Shown here: piece after piece, positions 60,532-64,000 of the stretch
Numbering within the stretch: the first letter of the stretch is position 1
How the letters are laid out: each line of letters starts with the position of its first letter
NCBI GenBank assembly: GCA_965115885.1
Contig: OZ220479.1
Coordinates: 3,596,001 to 3,660,000 of the forward strand
Length of the DNA: 64,000 bases
DNA from: BD2-11 sp965115885
Lineage (GTDB): Bacteria; Gemmatimonadota; Gemmatimonadetes; Longimicrobiales; Gaopeijiaceae
Direction of reading: 5' to 3'
Translations under genes and position numbers: made by a program
The notes under the pieces: model-generated
Database searches by the model: none
What the model was told of the DNA's origin: nothing
The model's input: only the letters and a program-made list of their open reading frames with translations

Positions 60532-62720
60532 GGCTTTCCTCTTGGCGTCATTCTGGCAACGACGCATTCGTTTGCGGTCTTCAGGATATCGTTTCCGGCG
60601 CCTGGCTCCGGCCAAAAGGCAGTGCGGATTCGCTCTAGATCGGAGTGCAAGCCGCATGCGCCGGCGACGTTGCGTGCGTGCCTCCCGAATGCATGGGCGC
60701 GCTTCAATTCGGTCTCGATGATCTTCTTCCCAGCGCCGCTTGCCGACCGGGCCGGAGGCAGGGCGAGAAAATCGTGCACGATCGCCCAAGGCTTCCCGGG
60801 ATGGCGACGCAGGACACGCCCTCGGCGCTGCACCCATTCCCTCTCCACAGTCGACGAAGCGACGATGAACGCCTCTCGGATGCTCGGGATATCAACCCCC
60901 TCGTCGAGCACCTTTTTCGCGAGAAGCACTTGATTGGCGCCGTTCGAGAAGGAATCCAGAATGCGCTCGAGCAATTTCCGCTTCTTTGTCGTCTCCTGCG
61001 TCACTGGAGCCCACTTGACATTCAGTTCGGTCAGCAGTTCGCCGATTGCGTCGAACTGCCTTGGGTTTTTTGCCGATGCGTAGACGAGGGCATGCTCGAG
61101 GTCTCGCGGGCCCCGACGGACGAGCGCTTCCCGCAACAGATCAATCTTGCTCCGCGCGGTCTCGACGATTCGCCGCCGTGCGATCAGCAGGCTTTGCAGA
61201 CCGTCGTCTTCGTCGGTCGTCCTGGAATCCATCGCGGCGCCGATCCGTCGCGAGAGTTGTTCGAACTTGTCGAGTTCTTCTTCGCTCAGCGTGCACGCAT
61301 GAACGTGGTAGTCGTACGGAACCAGGCAGAACCCTATGGCGCGGTCCAAGCCGAATTCGTACGCGGTCGGGCCGAAAAACTCGAAGATCTCCTCGGTTCC
61401 GTCCGGATCGTACTGGCGCTCCGGCGTCGCGGAGAGCGCGAGGCGTCGTTCAAAGAACGTCGGCTTGTTCTCGATGAACGACTCCACCCCCAGCGTATGG
61501 GCTTCGTCCGCGATCAGCATCGTCGGAAACGTCCGGCCCCGGCTGCGGATCTTCCTTGCGACCGTCGCCTGGAAGCGCGATGAGCACAGAAGGTTGTTCG
61601 TGACGACGGCTACGTGGGTGCCGCCGCCTCGAAGGCCTCGGAACAGACGAGTGAGCGCCCGGTCGGTGTCGGTTTCCAAGGTCGGGGCGACGGGGGTCAC
61701 GCCGAATTTTTCAACCTCCTTTCGCCACTGCACGATGAGCGGGACGGACGGCGCGGAAACGACGACCAGGAGGGGTTCTCCGTCGAGGCGGTCCTGGCTT
61801 CGTGTGGCGCAGACAAGCGCGGCGACGGTCTTCCCCGCCCCGGTCGCCATCGCGATCATGCCGGTCTCGGGAGATCGCCCTCCCTCCCAGCGCTTCACGG
61901 CCTCACCTTGGTGAGCGTAGACGCCGGTCGTCCACTCCAGTCCGTCGGGGATTCGAAGCCGGCGTTCGGGACGCACGCGTGGTGCTTTCGTGCGCCGTCG
62001 TGCCGCCAAACCGTAGTAGTCGCCAAGATTCGGAGGTTGCGCAGGCGCCGTTCCGACGATGCCTCTCGCCAAGGCCTCGGGGAGATCGACGACCTCCCGG
62101 ATCCCGAGACTCCTGCCCTGAGACCAAGCGTCGAGCATGGCGATGCCGCTGGCCACCCTGGATCGGCTTTCGGGAATCCACGACACGTCGACGTCGAGGT
62201 GCTCGACTCCGGCGGCCACGCCCTGACCGGTCGCGTTGCCCGATCCTCGGGCGAGCGCCCGGTTCTCTCCGTCGTCGAAGAGCCAAATCTTCGGATGGTA
62301 GTTCGACTCCGGGGTGGGAACCGCAATCCGAAGGCGAAGCTTCTCCGTGGCGATCATCCATGCAAGACAGTCGAGCGCGTGCCGGGCGAGCGCCGACGCA
62401 TCGGCGCGTCCGTGGACGAACAGGGCGGCGATCCGCTCGGCCGCTTCCCGCGCCGTCATCCGGGCGCCCCGTTCCACGGCGGCCAAATCGTCGGGGAACA
62501 GCGCCGGAGCGACCGTGAAGTCGATGGGTTCCGTTCCGTCCCGGTCGAGGTATGCGGCGAGCCCCGGGGCGAGCCGTTCTATCCACCCGGCCGTGAACCA
62601 GCCGAAGGCGCCACGGACCTTCTTCGCCGCACGGAATCCCGGTATGAGAACCTTCTCCGCCACCGGATCGTCCGGTAGCCTGAACATCCCCGGTCGAAGG
62701 GTGCGTTCGTTGCGAAGCAT
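60525..62720 (-). CDS. PLD-nuclease/SF2 DEAH-box helicase fusion
   Basis: This 731-residue protein has two parts. The N-terminal domain (about 1-215) has one phospholipase-D-type motif, HPKIWLFDDGENRALARGSG (H142, K144) followed by N162. It could cut DNA as a dimer. The helicase part (about 255-720) has ATGAGKT (292-298), ADEAH (404-408), SATPE and an AAxV-like HALVYASAKN. Motif VI is VQRRGRVLRRHPG. PLD-helicase fusions are common restriction or defence effectors and type III-like nucleases. It starts one base after the upstream stop. I take it as the nuclease/translocase effector of the operon. Confidence 0.85.
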   Translation of the reverse strand: MLRNERTLRPGMFRLPDDPVAEKVLIPGFRAAKKVRGAFGWFTAGWIERLAPGLAAYLDRDGTEPIDFTVAPALFPDDLAAVERGARMTAREAAERIAALFVHGRADASALARHALDCLAWMIATEKLRLRIAVPTPESNYHPKIWLFDDGENRALARGSGNATGQGVAAGVEHLDVDVSWIPESRSRVASGIAMLDAWSQGRSLGIREVVDLPEALARGIVGTAPAQPPNLGDYYGLAARRRTKAPRVRPERRLRIPDGLEWTTGVYAHQGEAVKRWEGGRSPETGMIAMATGAGKTVAALVCATRSQDRLDGEPLLVVVSAPSVPLIVQWRKEVEKFGVTPVAPTLETDTDRALTRLFRGLRGGGTHVAVVTNNLLCSSRFQATVARKIRSRGRTFPTMLIADEAHTLGVESFIENKPTFFERRLALSATPERQYDPDGTEEIFEFFGPTAYEFGLDRAIGFCLVPYDYHVHACTLSEEELDKFEQLSRRIGAAMDSRTTDEDDGLQSLLIARRRIVETARSKIDLLREALVRRGPRDLEHALVYASAKNPRQFDAIGELLTELNVKWAPVTQETTKKRKLLERILDSFSNGANQVLLAKKVLDEGVDIPSIREAFIVASSTVEREWVQRRGRVLRRHPGKPWAIVHDFLALPPARSASGAGKKIIETELKRAHAFGRHARNVAGACGLHSDLERIRTAFWPEPGAGNDILKTANECVVARMTPRGKPW

Positions 62721-62721
62721 G

Positions 62722-63606
62722 TCAGCGATCCGTCCTCGCGACCACCGCCCCCATCAGGGTTTCCAGCTCGGTCTCGCTCAGGATGCTGAGCTCTCGGGCG
62801 CCCTGGTGCGCCGTGGCGCGCCGACAGAGCCGTTGCAATTTGCTCGAACTCGAGAGCCTCGACGCCGGGTTGTCCTGCAGGTACCGGGCGAGCGATCTCA
62901 GGAACGCACTGCGGATGTTTTCCGATCCGAACGTCGTGTTTCTGAACACGATCCGGTCGATCAGCTTCTCCCAATACGTCTGGTTCGTGCGGAGAACGGC
63001 ACGAACGACGGATGCGACCCGAGCGTCTCCCCCCGCCGCCCGGGTCGCGAAGCGTTCGCGCCACCACGCTCGAGCAAGCGGGCAGTCGACGAACACCGAG
63101 CGGTTCCCACGCACCTCCCGCAACCCTCCGAGGCGCCTCAGGACGGTGCGCACGCAATCGTCGATCTGCTTCGGTCCCTGCCCGCGTGCACCGCTCAGCG
63201 CCAAGTCGATGCGCTCGGCGCCGCCCGAAAGGTTGCCGCCGTTGGCGGCGAGATAGGGGGATCGAATACGGTCGGCCCGGATGTGCTCGATCGTGAGATG
63301 CGCCCAAAACGTGGATCGGCACGCAACCGCCGGCGTGAGCGCGTCCCATGCCGCGTACAACGCTTGTTCGGTGTCGGACGGCGGATCCTTGTACTCGCTC
63401 TCGGTCATCGGCTCGCGGGCGAGCACGGCATCGACCGACCCCTCCGTCTCGATGGCCGACACGTGATCCAGAAACGCACTCGTGTCTCGGACGATTCCGA
63501 GAAACTCCCGTTGCCGCCCACCCCCTTTGACGCGCAACAGATCCTTTCGAAACGCGGCGTAGGCCGAGTCGCTCAGCTCTCTGTACGGACCGCGAACCGC
63601 GTTCAT
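62722..63606 (-). CDS. Unknown protein of the operon, DUF6339-like appearance
   Basis: The 294-residue product starts at ATG 63606, overlapping the stop of the preceding gene (ATGA). Notable segments: GPYRELSDSAYAAFRKDLLR, STFWAHLTIEHIRADRIRSP, VDCPLARAWWRERFATRAAG and TYWEKLIDRIVFRNTTFGSE. The C-P-L-A-R-x-W-W-R run recalls DUF6339-type proteins, but this is from memory and unverified. It is mostly helical with no enzymatic motif. Its place directly ahead of the PLD-helicase suggests an accessory or specificity subunit. Confidence 0.6.
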   Translation of the reverse strand: MNAVRGPYRELSDSAYAAFRKDLLRVKGGGRQREFLGIVRDTSAFLDHVSAIETEGSVDAVLAREPMTESEYKDPPSDTEQALYAAWDALTPAVACRSTFWAHLTIEHIRADRIRSPYLAANGGNLSGGAERIDLALSGARGQGPKQIDDCVRTVLRRLGGLREVRGNRSVFVDCPLARAWWRERFATRAAGGDARVASVVRAVLRTNQTYWEKLIDRIVFRNTTFGSENIRSAFLRSLARYLQDNPASRLSSSSKLQRLCRRATAHQGARELSILSETELETLMGAVVARTDR

Positions 63607-63956
63607 GCGTCGTCGCCCCCCACATCGAGACCGGAATCGGTCAGCATGTGCGGGTAGAGTGCGGTGGCGACTCTTTCCGGACGAAAGTCGGAGTCGCTCC
63701 AGTGCTCGTGTCCCTTGTGCTCGAGATAGTCGGCCAGGGCTTTGAGGTTGTCGAACGACCGCCAGCCCGCATCTCCGTCGTCGGCGGCGTAGTCTTTCTG
63801 CAACCGTGCGAAGCAGGCCGTCACGATGTGAGTCATGATGTGGTTTCGAATGGGATTCTCCCGGAGCTGAAGAAACCTGTGCAACTCCGTGCTCAACCTG
63901 ACGTGGAAGCGGAAGGGCTCTTCTTTCACGTCGACCACGAACCGGCCCTCGTCCAT
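63603..63956 (-). CDS. Unknown small protein, first visible gene of the operon
   Basis: It is 117 residues from ATG 63956, with GAGAGG eight bases upstream. The frame is also open to the window edge (SIRQLLSLREDER before the Met), so it may begin outside the window. Sequence: FVVDVKEEPFRFHVRLSTEL, then FLQLRENPIRNHIMTHIVTA and WRSFDNLKALADYLEHKGHE. It looks like a small alpha/beta protein with an Asp-rich middle. No family is recognised. It overlaps the following gene by 4 bp, so it belongs to the same operon. Confidence 0.6.
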   Translation of the reverse strand: MDEGRFVVDVKEEPFRFHVRLSTELHRFLQLRENPIRNHIMTHIVTACFARLQKDYAADDGDAGWRSFDNLKALADYLEHKGHEHWSDSDFRPERVATALYPHMLTDSGLDVGGDDA

Positions 63957-64000
63957 GCGCTCGTCCTCTCGGAGCGACAGCAGCTGGCGAATCGAGGACT

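Overview
The window is a high-GC bacterial chromosome segment. Its content is typical of Gemmatimonadota, possibly an uncultured or host-associated lineage: many secreted amidohydrolases, amidases, creatininase-like proteins, beta-propeller lipoproteins, M14 and S9 peptidases, penicillin acylase and DUF2723. This taxonomic placement is an inference from gene content only. No rRNA, convincing tRNA, CRISPR array or replication origin was found.

Left region (1-17.9 kb): the end of an NHL-repeat protein, then a cluster of exported hydrolases. Four creatininase-like domains occur in three genes (832-1734, 7273-8169, and a tandem-fused pair at 9880-11670). All four have lost the textbook metal-ligand motifs in the same way. 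Interleaved are two amidohydrolases, a Tat/lipoprotein-type amidase and a FAD amine oxidase. On the minus strand between them lies a likely zinc-acquisition set: a small His/Cys protein, a ZnuD-like TonB receptor and a lipoprotein with a His-Glu tail.

Middle left (17.9-30.5 kb): a gene-poor stretch with a 188-bp inverted-repeat-bounded segment and a PIN-domain pseudogene. It is followed by a 2-hydroxyacid dehydrogenase, an M14 peptidase with a ketopantoate-reductase-like gene, and a minus-strand operon (LVIVD-repeat protein, YncE-like propeller, DUF2723/O-mannosyltransferase-like membrane protein). The last gene appears to lack a standard start codon.

Accessory region (30.5-46.4 kb): an IS21-family element (30553-33111) abuts a winged-helix/tyrosine-integrase pair. 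Then come two giant paralogous Ig-like lipoproteins on the minus strand; the first carries five tandem repeats of about 215 residues. A 9 x 8-bp tandem repeat lies upstream of the second. A second, very similar integrase with a decayed winged-helix gene closes the segment, so the two integrase modules form direct repeats around about 11 kb of surface-protein genes.

Right region (46.4-57.5 kb): housekeeping-like secreted hydrolases (penicillin acylase, amidase, S9 peptidase) plus a formyltransferase, a rhodanese and a DUF481 outer-membrane protein.

Right edge (57.5-64 kb): a very compact six-gene minus-strand operon. It encodes a DndD-like SMC-type ATPase, a PLD-nuclease/SF2-helicase fusion and four smaller proteins, and it continues or begins at the window edge. 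It has the look of a DNA-modification-linked or nuclease-helicase defence system and is the best candidate for something undescribed.
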